DNA of 64,000 nucleotides from Sorghum bicolor (GCF_000003195.3 NC_012871.2:58643802-58707801); one strand, 5' to 3'; counted from the stretch's first letter, positions 34,984 through 47,400 are shown. Numbers and translations: made by a program. The notes: generated from the letters alone by a model not told the origin.

Positions 34984-35778
34984 TTGTTTAGGTTCCTAAC
35001 AATTTTTTAGATTCTTCGTCATATTAAATATTTGGACGCATGAATATAGCATTAAATATAGATAAAAAACTATATACATAATTTGCATGTAATTTAAGAC
35101 GAATCTTTTGAACTTAGTTAGTCTATAGTTGAACAATAATTAGCAAATACAAACGAAAAATACTACAATAGCCAAACTATGTTGGGAAGGGAGTATCATA
35201 CAACCAACGCCAAGAATCAACCGTTGCAGAAGTGGAGCAAACCACCAAAGGGGGTCCTGAAAATGAACTGTGATGTCTCCTTCCTGCCTAACTTATCGTC
35301 GGGCAGCTGGGGGTTCTTGATACGGGACGACGAGGGCGATGTGTTCGTCACTGGCCGAGGGAAGGTTGATCATCTCCTAAATGTGTTTCATGCTGAACTT
35401 GTAGCCTGTCTGCAGGGAATACAAGTAGCGGTGGATTTGGGTATCAGTCACCTGATTGTTGAATCATATGCAAAGATGGTTGTCCAAGCAGTGTCTACCA
35501 ATGATTTTGATGATTCTGTCGTGGGCCTGTTGGTGTCTGAAATCAAGAACTTAGTTTCCTCCTGTTTTCTCAGCTTTCAGTGTGTGTTTAGAAGTAGAGA
35601 GTGCAATCAAGCTGCTCATGAGTTAGCTAAATTGGGTCTGTTATGTAATCAGGGAGAGGAGCAAATAATGAGCTCTATCCCTGAAGGCGTTCATGTATGT
35701 GTTGCTAACGACATGTTAGCATCTGAGTAATGGAATCCACCCAGTTTGAAAAAAAATTTGTGAACTAAACAAGACCTT
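34984..35778. mobile_element. Tourist-like MITE split by a LINE-derived insertion
   Basis: The left part (34984-35175) matches the family seen complete at 58077-58319 ('ttgtttaggttcc', 'gacgaatcttttgaacttagttagtctat', 'acaaacgaaaaatactacaatagcc'). The right end (GTGAACTAAACAAGACC) appears only at about 35757-35774. The 575 bp between them is a later insertion carrying the RNase H-like frame at 35179-35730 and an A-rich end. Confidence 0.7.
35179..35730 (+). CDS. RNase H-like (RVT_3) frame from a truncated LINE
   Basis: The 183-codon frame resembles the RNase H-like domain found at the C-terminus of many plant LINEs: LKMNCDVSF, GSWGFLIRDDEGDVF, VFHAELVACLQGIQVAV, HLIVESYAKMVVQAV and SRECNQAAHELAKLG. 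The acidic residues of the fold are only partly kept: the usual Asp after VES is Tyr. A stop is followed within about 25 bases by an A-run, as expected for the 3' end of a LINE copy. The frame is open throughout, but the methionine is probably accidental since the element is truncated here. A free-standing RNase H-like gene is the other option. Confidence 0.7.
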   Translation: MLGREYHTTNAKNQPLQKWSKPPKGVLKMNCDVSFLPNLSSGSWGFLIRDDEGDVFVTGRGKVDHLLNVFHAELVACLQGIQVAVDLGISHLIVESYAKMVVQAVSTNDFDDSVVGLLVSEIKNLVSSCFLSFQCVFRSRECNQAAHELAKLGLLCNQGEEQIMSSIPEGVHVCVANDMLASE

Positions 35779-38011
35779 AGAGACCAACATAGTGCATAGA
35801 GCTACCGCTTCAATAACACTAGATGATTTTTGTCACGGCATGTGCAAACGAGATTTTGATAGTTGGTATATAGAATCATCTCACAAATCGAAATCACAAC
35901 AGTAATCAAACTAGGTCCTGAAAATTTCTAGAGCTATGAAGTAACTAGGTGGAAATGGAAGGTAAAATACGAGTCTAGAGACTGTTCTCCTGTGTCTATT
36001 GCTAGGTCCATCTGAAAGGCTATGTTAAGAGTTCCTGGCTTGATGTTATTGTTAGTCCTGAAAAAAAAGCTCACTAAACTGGCTTATTGGTCCGTTTGAA
36101 AAATGTTTTGTTTGAACTTATGTTTGTTTTAGAAATGAAAATAAGTTAATTTTAAGTGACTTTCGACTTTGACTCGGTTCTTTAGTCTCGGTTTGAAGTT
36201 GATCTCAAACAATTCACGAGACTATGATAAATGAGATTATATAAATTTTAAATATAACTCATAAATAATGCGATTTGCACGTTGTCATATTTTATGCATT
36301 GAGCATCTCAAGGTTATAGATTGCACAAGGACCGTTCTTTTCATAATAGAACCGACAAAAACAAGTTTGCAAAAAGCTTTTGTCAACGTACTGTGGATCT
36401 CCCCTTGGTTTTGTTTGAGAGTAAGGCCCCGTTCATTCGACTAACGAATTGATGTTAGGAACTTAGGATATCACGGAAATATCTCTGGTTTAGAAGTTGA
36501 GACGAATGTTGCATTCTGCAAAGTTGCCAACAGGCAGACGAGTCTTGAGGCGATGGAAGGCCGCCATCGCGTCATTGGCGGTTACTGTCAAAGTGTCAAT
36601 CGCTTTCGCCTTCGTATATGTACTATATACTAGTAGTACTTGGATCGATCAAGTAGAAGTAGTGATCCGATGCAGTGCATGTTGACCTTGTAGCGATGGA
36701 TTATTGGACCAGGTACCGGTAGTGAACGAAGGCGGGGCCATCCAGATCAGTCCACCACCATCGTCGCCCCCATCATCAAGGGCAAGAAGGAAGCTGTGGA
36801 TCGAAGAAGAATATTGCCCAATGCATCAGGCAAACTGATGGGCAGAGCCATGGCGGTGGTGCGTCCACGTGCGCGCGGCGAGACCAAACCTCCGGGTGAA
36901 GTCAAAGTCTTGTCAATACGTTTCTGCTAGCACGAGCTATGGTGCAATCTGGACATCTGGTAGCACGAGCTATGGAACGCAGCTCAAACGCAACAGTGCG
37001 GCTGGCCGCAGCTGCGCAGCTAATCACTCACTATTCCGGACCGATCATCGTACTCGTACAGTATGTGCCATGGAAACATGGCCGTACGGTACGAGTACAC
37101 GCAAAGCTTGGTCCGTGAGGACGCGAGCACCGCCGACGTCGTCCGTCGTCAGGCTTGTTGCTGTCGTCATGATAAACGCCATGGGCCGCTGCGCCGTGTC
37201 TCGCCGGCGGGAAACCGACGTGGGTCAGCATCGACTCCCTCCCGTGCCCTGCCGCCGTCCTGCTACACGTAAACGGAGACGGGTCGGTCGGACCGGCCGT
37301 GCCGCTTTGCTTGCTTCCTCCCGGTTTCCCACGAATCCGTGCGACACATGACCCGCCCCCGACCTGCACGGCTGGCTGCACGGCGGCACCTATCCTATCC
37401 TCCATGCCGCCGCTTGCTGCGCCCACGGACGCCGAGGGTTGCCCAGGTGGAACCGGCGGGCGGAGCGGAACGGAACGGAAACCCCAACCCAACCCCGGCG
37501 TTCGTCAACGCGCAGTCGTCTGGACTTTTTCCCCGCGACAGAGACGGGTCTTGAGCTATAGCAGCAGCAGCAGCGGCACCAGCTGTGGCTTGACCCGCTG
37601 CGTTGCGCTCTTGCTCTTTTTTTTGGAGTCCCCGTCTCTCCGACCCCGACGAAAATTCCACACCCACCGCCTCCCCCATCTCCCTCTCCCTCCCGCTGCC
37701 TGCCGTCTCTCTGCCGAGCTAGGCAGCTACCGCACGCCGCCACACGCTTCGCTCCCCAAATCCCCCACCCTCCACCACTTCCCGTCCGCTCGCCTCAAAG
37801 CCCCACCAGGTGCGTGCGGAGTCGGACTGCGGACGCGGCCTGCGCTCGCGCACGCGCACCCGCACGCGGAGGCGGAGAAGAAGAACCCACCCACCACCTC
37901 TCCCGCGGCCGCGGCGTGCGTACGTATTTCACCCGGCCTCCTGTGGGATCATCGATACCCTCCCCAGTCCCCCACCGGCACCCGAGGGCGCTGGCCGGCG
38001 ACGAGGCCGGC
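35779..38011. other. Intergenic region and kinase promoter
   Basis: Up to about 36480 the DNA is AT-rich. From 36500 it becomes GC-rich, with a short tandem direct repeat (TAGCACGAGCTATGG at about 36925 and 36960). The part from 37550 is the likely C-rich 5' leader of the kinase gene. Long open frames at 37299-38015 on both strands are composition effects. Confidence 0.45.
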
Positions 38012-41000
38012 ATGAAGCCGCGGGCGCTCCTGGAGCGCCTAGCCCGCCCCTTCTCCTCCTCCCGCCGCGCGTCGTCCGACCGCGAGAGGGAGGAGGAGGC
38101 GGACCTGGAGGCGATCGCGGCGCGTGAGCAGCGCGCGTTCCGGTACGAGACGCTGGCGGCGGCGACGCGGGGATTCTCGGAGAAGAACCGGCTGGGGCAG
38201 GGCGGGTTCGGCCCCGTCTACCGGGGCCGCCTGGAGGACGGCCGCGACGTGGCCGTCAAGCGCCTGGGCGCCGGGTCACGGCAGGGCGCCCGGGAGTTCC
38301 GGAACGAGGCCACGCTGCTCTCCCGGGTGCAGCACCGGAACGTGGTCAACCTCATCGGCTACTGCGCCCGCGGCGCCGACGACAAGCTGCTGGTGTACGA
38401 GTACGTGCCCAACGAGAGCCTCGACAAGATCCTCTTCTCCCCTTCCTCCTCCTCCAATCACTGTGAGTCCCCCCCTTCCCCCTCCTTCCTTCCTCCATTG
38501 CTCCCTCTCCCTCCCTGTCTCTCTGTTTCTCTCCCTCCCTGTCTCTGTCAATTTCCGCCGGTTGTTTGGTCGATCGGCTGCTCAACTTCGTGCGTTTCCG
38601 GTTCCGTGCGATCTCATGTCACTCGCAAAGGGGTTGAACAACTTAATTGCCACTTGATTCATAGGGAGAGATTTAGATTCGCGGTTTGTAGAAGAGCAGA
38701 TTAGAGGTGGTTTAGTGCAATCCGTCTGCTCAGATTCAAAACAGCGGCCGATGCGTGGTTGGTGGTGATATTTTTTCGTAGGGGCGGGCGGGACGGTAGG
38801 GCATCAATGCGTCAGGAAAAGTCGCTGCACTGTTGCCTACTCGTCAGGCCGGCTGGTTCAAGATCCATACGTTGTACTATTACAAGTACAAACCGAGACG
38901 AGATGATGCGCAGTTCACACACTCATCGCTTGCCTGTTTGACTAGGAGGTACAGTAGGCCGTGGATTTCACATTTCAAACGTGAGGAATTAAGCTGCTGT
39001 TTGCTTCGGTACAGAGCATCGGACATATAATACAGCCGACTGGGCCCACCTGTATCGTTTTTATAGTGCAAGTGAGATTCACTAGTAATATAGTACGTTT
39101 GAGATAGATAATTCATCCGTATAAGTTTTGGAAGTTGTTTTGGACAAGATTTAGATTAAACATTGGAAATATAAATTATTAATAACATTTAAGTTATTGA
39201 ATTTGTAAATATAAAAATTATATAAATAGTTTGAAAAATACTTTTATAAAAATATACATATACTATTTTTTCTAAATATTTTTATAAAAGCAAGAGGTTA
39301 AAATTATATTTTGAAGATCGTATTACTGTGTTAAATGACTTCTAATTCCTGTCAGGAGGGAGTATATAAGATTACACTATATTCGTATCTCGTGCTTCTC
39401 CGTCCTCGTATTACCGTGTGTTCGTGCGTCGTCACTCTTTTGAGCCTGGATGGAGGTCAACAACGCGTTCTCATTGTTTGTATGTACTCGCTGCCTCGCC
39501 GGGGAAGCACGACAACGGTCCCCCGTGCATGCATGCGCCCAAGTTATCTCTTGCAAGGGTCAATCGGTCATAACTAACCAGCACCCGTATCCATAAGCAA
39601 TTAATCCTAACTTGTGCAGTTGGGCTTGGGCTGTGATCATGTAGGGCTGACAGGGTCCACCCGACCAGTCGTCTGACGTTAGTCTTTGACGCAGTCACGA
39701 AACATGTTGGTTTCCACTGTAGATCATCAATCTAGGATTAGTCGTAGTTGGCTTCCGATTACATACACCCAAAAACCCAAAACTTTACAAGATTCTCCGT
39801 CACATCGAAATTTACGGCACATGCATGAAGTATGAAATATAGATAAAAAGAATAACTAATTGCACAGTTTATCGGTAAATCACGAGACGAATTTTTTAAG
39901 CCTAGTTACTCCATAATTAGACAATGTTTGTCAAATAAAAACGAAAATATTACAGTGTCAGAATTTCAAAACTTTTTGCATCTAAACAAGGCCTCATTGT
40001 CACCATCAGCCTGACTATTTTGCCTGACTATTTTTTGTTACGATTTTGTTGGAGTTTCTTTACCGTCAAATATGAAATATGCACATGCGAAAACAGCTTT
40101 TGAAGCCAAAACTAAGCAATGGTTGTTGTTGTTCTTGGGGTGTGTGTGGTGGTGGTGGGGGGGGGGGGAGTAATGGTTGCTTATGGCTAAACTAAAGTGT
40201 TTTTACTGTGTTTTATTTAATAGCGAGTCTCTGGTCAAAGTTCGTTTGTGGTTAGATGGTCGTGGGACCCCCCGGAGAAACTTGATTCCATCTGTTGTCC
40301 AGCTACAACGACGGACCAATTTGCAGCATTTGCTATCGAAGGTAGTCCGTTCGCTTTTCCATGACCCTGACGTGCCACACTAGCTTCTTTGTATCCATTG
40401 TTAGTTTTCGTGACCAGAGTACACCGTAGACTGCATGCGGGGCATCGCAATCTACATCAATCTACATCAACGACGGGCATTGCAAAATTTTTCAGATTCC
40501 CCGTCACATCGAATCTTTAGACACATGCATGATGTATTAAATATAGATAAAAATAAAAACTAATTACACAGTTTGATCGAAATTGACGAGACGAATCTTT
40601 TGAACCTAATTAGTCTATGATTGGATAATATTTGTCAAATACAAACGAAAAAGCTACAGTGTCGATTTTGCAAAATATTTTGGAACTAAACAAGGCCTAA
40701 TGAAAAGAAAAAGGAGCTGCCTAAATCCGGACATTGCGCTAACTGAATGAGCCTGTTCGTTTATTATCTTATAAGCCAGCCAATAGTATTTTTCTCTTTT
40801 TAGCTATGACTTTTTATACCAGGAAATAGGTTCATAAACCATATCTACTAAGGTAGGTAGGCATTCTTGTGCCCTGGGAAAAACTGATCATCGACTTTTC
40901 ATCGACCTGGTCAACCCACGCGTGGAGTCCTTGGTGGCAACATGTCAGCCATTGCAGCATCAGCACCGCGCCATGGGATTTGCGGACTTGTCGTGCACGT

Positions 41001-43189
41001 GCTCTTGTTTGGTGCTCCTGCCAAACTTCCACTAGCAATGTGGCCTGTGGGTCTTTATAAAAAAAAAAAGAAAAAAATTTGCACTGTTGGTGGCGCACTG
41101 GATTTGTTTAGATTTTGGTTTTTTTTGGGGGACAAGAAGATTTTGTTGGACACCACTGGTACTGCTAACGTGTTTGACTCCTCTTGTCATGTATCCGTGT
41201 GCGCGCACGCGCTCCACCGGAGACCCCGGACGCTCTTTTTTTGCTTGCGCGCGTTCCCTTCTCCGGTCCTGACGAGACCTTCCCATCCGGCGTTACTGTC
41301 ATCCCCGCGGACGAGAGAGTATCGTCAGCGTGATGCAAGAGCAAGAACGTTTGTGGGAGACGACAAAAAGCTTGTACTTGGTTTTCTCACTGGAACGTGC
41401 GTTTCTCTGGATACACCGTACGCGGACCGTGTTTAGATGAGCTGACTTGACGACGTGGAACGGTTGGGGCTGCGGTCCCTCTAGTTTCGGCATGGTTTTA
41501 GTTCAAAAATTGATTCTGCGTTACATCAAATCTTACAGCATATATATATAATATTAAATATAAATAAAAAATAACTAATTGTACACTTTGTATGTAATTT
41601 ACGAGACGAATTTTTTAATCTAGTCTATAATTAAATAATAATTTATTAAATATAAACATAAGTGTTATCGTAGGCAAAACCAAAAGTTTTCACAGCCTTT
41701 GTCAAAACGACGTGGAACTCTATAATTAAATAATAATTTATTAAATGCAAACAAAAGTGTTATTATAGGCAAAACCAACAAATTTTCACAGCCTTTGTCA
41801 AAGCGACGTGGAACGGTTACTGCTGCTGTTGTCGTGCTGGAGCCAAGAAGAAGCATCCTCTTATCTGGGTCTAGTTGGGCCCAAATGTGTAGGTGTCCTG
41901 GGCCAAGGGCATACTACTGGATTCAATGTCCTGAGTTTTTATCCCCCTCGAATACGCACAAGCAATGCGTGTCTTTGTATGGTAGGAATTGAGTTGATCA
42001 TTCAATTCAATGTTCTGAGTTTTGAGTGTACTGAAAAATTCTTTAATTCTTTGGGGAAGTTTTCACAATTCTTTGCTTTTTATTTCTGCCACTGCGATTT
42101 CTGAATCGTTTATTCCGATTTGTCAGACGCACGAAAGAACACCGATCCTTTTTCCGCCTTCCTTATTTTTCACATTCATCTATACTGTATCTGCATATCC
42201 TCTCAGCCTTCTGAGTTCTGACACTGCTTGCCCTTGTGTGATGTCCAGCCAGCAGCAACAGCGACCGATCACGACGAGCGGAGCTGACCTGGCCGCGGCG
42301 GCACGAGGTCGTGGTCGGCGTGGCGCGTGGCCTGCTCTACCTCCACGAGGACGCGCACACGCCCATCATCCACCGCGACATCAAGGCTAGCAACATCCTC
42401 CTGGACGACCGGTGGGTGCCCAAGATCGCCGACTTCGGCATGGCCCGGCTCTTCCCGGAGGCCGGCGACGGTCACTCTCGTGTCCATACCCGTGTCGCCG
42501 GCACTAACGGGTACATGGCGCCCGAGTACCTCATGCACGGCGACCTCTCCACCAAGGCCGACGTCTTCAGCTTCGGCGTGGTGGTTCTCGAGATCGTCTC
42601 GGGCCGCAAGAACTCCGCCTTTGTCCCACCCCCGGACGCCGAGGCAGACAGCCTCCTGGAATACGTACGTACTCAGTACTATGCTAATGCACTCGTGTAC
42701 TCTTTGCCTCTATGATCTATCCTCATGGCTACCCTAGCTTACATTAATTAATTGTTCTAATGGATGCAGGCCTGGAGACTGTACAAGAAAGGTCGGACCC
42801 TGGAGTTGCTTGACCCCGCGGTGAAGTCGTCGGCGGTGCCGGAGCAGGTCGAGCTGTGCGTGCGGATCGGGCTGCTGTGCGTGCAGGCCGACCCGCGGCT
42901 GCGGCCGGACATGAAGCGCGTGGTGATCATCCTGTCCAAGAAGCAGAGCAAGCTCGAGGAGCCGACGCGTCCGGGGGTGCCCGGGTCGCGGTACCGGCGG
43001 AGGCCCCACGGCCTGCGCGGCTCGCACTACTCTGCCGGGTCATCGTCCGGCACCAGCTCGCCGTCTACGTCCGCAACGACGTCGCACGCGTCAGCGTCGG
43101 CGTCGGCCTCCAACGCCATGACGACGTCGAGCACGCACACCATGAGAAGCCAAGGCTTGCCCTCGCACCGAGAAGACGAGGAGTCGTAG
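38012..43189 (+). CDS. Receptor-like cytoplasmic kinase, At1g70740 type
   Basis: Three exons, 38012-38462, 42249-42664 and 42770-43189, give 428 aa. The kinase starts at [20 protein letters not shown]; the glycine loop is [11 protein letters not shown], the ATP lysine about Lys83 in VAVKRL, the catalytic loop [11 protein letters not shown] (Asp about 194), then DFGMAR (about 212) and [10 protein letters not shown]. All key residues are present, so it should be an active RD-type Ser/Thr kinase. No signal peptide, ectodomain or membrane segment is seen, so the name receptor-like rests on the kinase family (DUF26/cysteine-rich RLK lineage). The tail [15 protein letters not shown] and a Ser/Thr-rich end resemble Arabidopsis At1g70740 as I remember it. 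The N-terminal [14 protein letters not shown] could allow membrane association, but has no N-myristoylation glycine. Intron 1 is 3.8 kb and rich in MITE pieces. Confidence 0.9.
39775..39993 (+). mobile_element. Tourist-like MITE copy in the kinase intron (1)
   Basis: Core motifs of the 58077-58319 family are present (CGTCACATCG, GGCACATGCATGAAG, CGAGACGAATTTTTTAAGCC) and the right end reads CTAAACAAGGCC. The left end is worn. Confidence 0.75.
40137..40170 (+). repeat. G-rich run in the kinase intron
   Basis: GGGGTGTGTGTGGTGGTGG is followed by a run of about twelve G residues. Such a tract could form a G-quadruplex in DNA or pre-mRNA; this is inference from composition only. Confidence 0.6.
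40478..40698 (+). mobile_element. Tourist-like MITE copy in the kinase intron (2)
   Basis: Family core motifs are present (CCCCGTCACATCGAATC, ACACATGCATGATG, ACGAGACGAATCTTTTGAAC) with right end ACTAAACAAGGCC. The left terminal inverted repeat is missing. Confidence 0.75.
41494..41680 (+). mobile_element. Tourist-like MITE fragment in the kinase intron (3)
   Basis: A worn copy: 'tagttcaaaaattgattctgcgttacatc', 'aaaaataactaattgtacac' and 'tacgagacgaattttttaat' are recognisable. Both ends are degraded and the right part is involved in the tandem duplication listed next. Confidence 0.6.
41622..41817. repeat. Tandem duplication of about 95 bp in the kinase intron
   Basis: Two copies start at about 41624 and 41717, each with CTATAATTAAATAATAATTT, then 'gttat[c/t][g/a]taggcaaaacca', TTTTCACAGCCTTTGTCAAA and CGACGTGGAAC. 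The first copy overlaps the end of the MITE fragment, so the duplication is younger than the MITE insertion. Confidence 0.8.
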
Positions 43190-43690
43190 CAGTAACAGGG
43201 CGAGCCCCAACTGTACATTTGTCTATTCTTTCCCTTTTTCTTCAGGTTGGTGTTCATTCAAGGATGGGATTGCAGAGTATAGGTATAGATGCGCATGATT
43301 GTTTTGCTAGTTCATAGGATCTGCCTTTTGGATTTCGTTAGGATGCTGCTGATTAAGCTGTTGATCGGTCCGTCTGTGGTAGACTGCAGGCAAGAACTGT
43401 GTATATAAAAATGAGAAAGATAAAGAGCAAATTCTCTTAATGCCGCTACAATTATATGGGTCTCTGACTGCCACAAAATCTGTTCATTTTTCCTGTGTGC
43501 CTGTGTGCTACCATTTAAAATTTGTGCATCCTATCTGCCACTTCTCACACACACCGTTCAGTACTGCTTGCTCGAACTATTTGAGAACCATTTATGTCTG
43601 CGTGCAATGCCAAACTTTACCCCTCTTTCAATGACAACATGGCCCACCAGCCGGCCTACTCTGCCCCCACATGAAGTCACTGGGCCCGCA
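43190..43690. other. Kinase 3' flank
   Basis: It contains the 3' untranslated region of the kinase gene and spacer. No further gene is seen. Confidence 0.5.
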
Positions 43691-43935
43691 TCCAACTTTA
43701 CTTTTTTTTTCGAAACTCAGTTACAGATATAGACACTCACAAACATGAGCGCACACTCACTTTTATGAACGTACGCATACACTGCCTCTATGAGCACCTC
43801 CGAAGAACGAGTTAGCCTGACAAATCTCGAGATTGCGAAGTCACCATAGACGCCTCGCTGTCGACGGTCACGTCGCCTACTACTAAAAGAATAGTGCTCT
43901 TAAATCCTGGAATAAATTCAGGAAAATACGAGCAC
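43691..43935 (-). mobile_element. 3' end of a non-LTR retroelement (LINE- or SINE-like)
   Basis: Read on the minus strand it runs from a 'gagcactattcttttagtagtaggcgacg' type start through 'gaggcgtctatggtgacttcg' and 'gtgctcatagaggcagtgta' to 'gagtgtctatatctgtaactgag' and an A-run (the T-run at 43692-43702 on +). This series is a well known dispersed repeat of grass genomes and ends as non-LTR copies do. Too little is present to tell an RTE-type LINE from a SINE. Confidence 0.5.
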
Positions 43936-44218
43936 CAGTATAAAATCCTAAAATAATAAATCAAAACAACTACAAACCAGATATACTAAACCAACAACTA
44001 AGATAACCTCTAAGAATAGACCTCAAATCAAAGGAGTGCACAACGTACGAAAGGTATCTCCTGAGCTCTAGCAATAGCAGACACAAGCAATTTTGCAATC
44101 GGCGAGGAGGAGGCTCTGACGGTCCTCGACGGGAGGAAGGGTGGAGTTTGCTAGAAGAATCCCCCTTCCGCAACAAGCTCGAGTCCTGGACACGCGGCTT
44201 AGTGTTACCGGGTCTAGG

Positions 44219-44448
44219 TGTTAGAATAGCAACTAACTCTGTAAAGATACGGCAAATGACCGTAATCAACTTGGCTACGTCCAGGTTCTAGGTGGTTTCG
44301 GTTAGAGTAGATATGATCTTTAGTTTGTTGTAATTATCTCAACCGAAACCCCATTCTTGTAACACAAGTTTGTAAACTCTATATATATATATGAAACATG
44401 GAACCGTGGGATGCCAAGATAGGCTACCACGTTAGCACAATTCTTTCA
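44219..44448 (+). repeat. 5' LTR of the copia element
   Basis: It begins TGTTAGAATAGC and ends AATTCTTTCA (TG...CA). It is 230 bp, short for a plant LTR. A TATA-like run (CTATATATATATATGAAAC) lies near 44378-44398. Confidence 0.93.
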
Positions 44449-44461
44449 TGGTATCCAGAGC
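44449..44461 (+). promoter_or_regulatory. Primer binding site of the copia element
   Basis: TGGTATCCAGAGC directly follows the 5' LTR. It is the usual initiator-Met-tRNA site TGGTATCAGAGC with one extra C, which may weaken priming. Confidence 0.8.
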
Positions 44462-44488
44462 CTAACTCTTCCACAAACACGTCTAGCA

Positions 44489-47400
44489 ATGGCCTCCTCA
44501 TCTGCTGCCAACTCCGATCTAAACCCCTTCCGCAACTCTCAGATCTCTGAGAAGCTCACCCGGGATAACTACCTTCTATGGAAGGCGCAAGTGATCCCTA
44601 GCGTTCGGGCGGCGCCGCAGTATGAAGGAGTGCTCGACGGCACAACGCCGCAGCCAGCCAAGTTCGTGGAGACGGAGAAGGACGACAAGAAGATCGTCAT
44701 CGTCAACCCTGACTATGAAAAGTGGCTGACAAAAGATCAGCAACTTCTCTCCTACATCAACAACTCCCTGTCCAAGGAAGTTCTGGCGCAAGTGGCTACT
44801 CTGACCACCTCTGCGGCAGTCTGGGCGACGCTGGAGAACATGTTCTCGGCGCAGTCGCGCGCAAGGATCACGAACCTGCGCATGCAGATGGCAAACTGCA
44901 GGAAGGGCAGTCTCACGGCTGTTGCCTACTTCGCCAAGATGAAAGCCCTTGGAGATGAGCTAGCAGCTGCAGGCAGACCTGTCTCGAATGAAGAGTTGAT
45001 CACCTTTATCCTTGCTGGATTGGATCTCGACTACAACGCGCTGGTCCAGTCGGTCATGGCCAAAACAGATCCTGTTACCTTGAGTGATCTCTATGGCCAA
45101 ATCCTGGCGTATGATTCAAGACTTCAGATGCTTCAAGATATGCAGAACTCCGGGTACAACTCATCAGCAAATGCAGTCGCCCGTGGCCGTGGCGGCTTCC
45201 GTGGTCGCGGTCGTGGTGGTCGCAATGGTGGTCGCACTCCACCACCAAACAACAAGGGAGGCCGTCAAGGAGGCAATCAAGGCACCAAGCCAACGTGCCA
45301 GATCTGCAAGAAGAAGGGCCATGAGGCCTTCGACTGCTGGTACCGCTTCGAGGAAGATTATCAGCCCGACGTGAAGACAGCTGGCGCAGCATCGACCGGC
45401 TACGGAGTCGATACGAACTGGTACGCGGATAGTGGTGCCACAGATCACATCACTGCTGAGCTCGAGAAGATGACGGTCCGCGACAGGTACCATGGGTCCG
45501 ATCAGGTTCACACTGCCAATGGATCAGGTATGGTGATTAGCAATGTTGGTCATTCAGTTTTACATACCCTGAGAAAAGATTTACATCTGAAAAATATCCT
45601 CCATGTTCCTAGTGCTAGCAAAAGTCTAGTATCTGTTCATCGCTTAACTTCTGACAATGATGCTTTCATCGAATTTCATCCAAATTTCTTTCTTATTAAG
45701 GATCGAGCCACGAAGAAAGTTCTGCATCAAGGCAGAAGTGAAGGCGGTCTTTATCCTTTGAGGTCGCAAGGTTTGGGAGCACAAGGTCGTAGGCAAGTGT
45801 GTGGAGTCAGTAGACCATCTACCTGGAGATGGCACAGTCGTCTTGGTCATGCCTCTTTTCCTATTGTCGAGAAGGTTATCAAGGGAAATTGTCTTCCCGT
45901 GTTAGTGAGTCTAGATGTCGAGTCTGTATGTGACTCTTGTCAACGAGCCAAGAGTCATCAACTTCCATATTCCAAGTCAAATAATAAAAGTCGTGCTCCT
46001 CTTGAATTGATTCACTCTGATGTGTGGGGTCCCGCACCTAGTTCTGTTCGAAATTTCACCTACTATGTTAGCTTCATCGATGACTACAGTAGGTACACGT
46101 GGATTTATCTTCTTAAAAATAAGTCCGATGTGTTTCAAGTGTTCAAAAATTTTCAAAGCCTTGTTGAAAGGAAATTTGATAGGAAAATCATATCCATGCA
46201 AACTGATTGGGGTGGAGAGTATGAGAAGCTCAACTCCTTCTTCGAGCAGTTAGGAATTTCTCATAGAGTTTCCTGTCCACATGCTCATCAACAAAATGGG
46301 GCAGCTGAACGCAAGCATAGGCACATAGTCGATGTTGGTCTTTCCTTGCTTGCAAATGCATCCATGCCATTAAAATTCTGGGATGAAGCTTTTCTCACAG
46401 CAACATATCTTATCAATATTCTTCCCACCAAAGTCATCGACTATCACACCCCTGTGAGTCGCCTTCTTAAAACCACACTAGATTATGAATCTCGTAGAGT
46501 TTTTGGGTGTGCGTGCTGGCCAAATCTTCGACCATATAATACCCGAAAATTGTCCTTTCGCTCCCTTCAATGTGTTTTCCTCGGTTACAGTACACTTCAT
46601 AAAGGTTTTAAGTGCTTAGACTCTAAGTCAGGTCGAGTGTACATCTCTCGTGATGTCGTTTTCGATGAAAACGTCTCCCCTTTTGCATCAATGCATCCCA
46701 ATGCAGGAGCACGGCTGCGTAGTGAAATTCCTCTTCTCCCTGATAGCTGTGCTCCTACTTCTCTCGGGGATGTAAACTGCAATGTACCTAACAGCGCTAA
46801 TCCTTTGCCTTTGAGTGATGATGATGAATTTCAGGTTGAAGACATACAGGAGGGAACCGATCTGGGTGTCACAGCGGATCCAGGCGCTAGCGTCGAGGCT
46901 GATCCACCGTCAGATCAGTCTGAAGATGCAGGCGCGTCTCCCGGCTCGCCGCGTGGGGAGGCCGCATCTACATCGCACGGCGAGCTGCCGATCGCATCTA
47001 CATCGCAGCACGGTGAGCTGCCGGCATCGCAGGTTGTCTCATCGGGGTTTTCTGAGCCGACGGGATCCGCAGGATCTGATGCTTCACAGATTTCAGTGCC
47101 GAGTCGGCCACATACCAGGCTTCAAAGCGGTATAACGAAGCCTAAGGTGTACACTAACGGTACGATCAGGTATGCCAACATTTGTTCTACAGAAGAACCA
47201 AGTTCAGTCACTGAGGCGCTAGATCAACCAAGGTGGAGAAAGGCGATGAAGGAAGAACATGATGCTTTAGTCAGGAACAATACTTGGGAGTTAGTTCCAA
47301 CAGCAAGAGGTAAAAATCTTATTGATTGCAAATGGGTGTATAAAATCAAGAAGAAAGCTGATGGACAGATCGATCGATACAAGGCTAGATTGGTCGCTAA

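Noticed and set aside
37299..38015. 238-codon + frame just before the kinase
   Set aside because: Pro/Arg/Ser-rich translation of a C-rich leader; it ends within the kinase start and shows no domain or splice logic.
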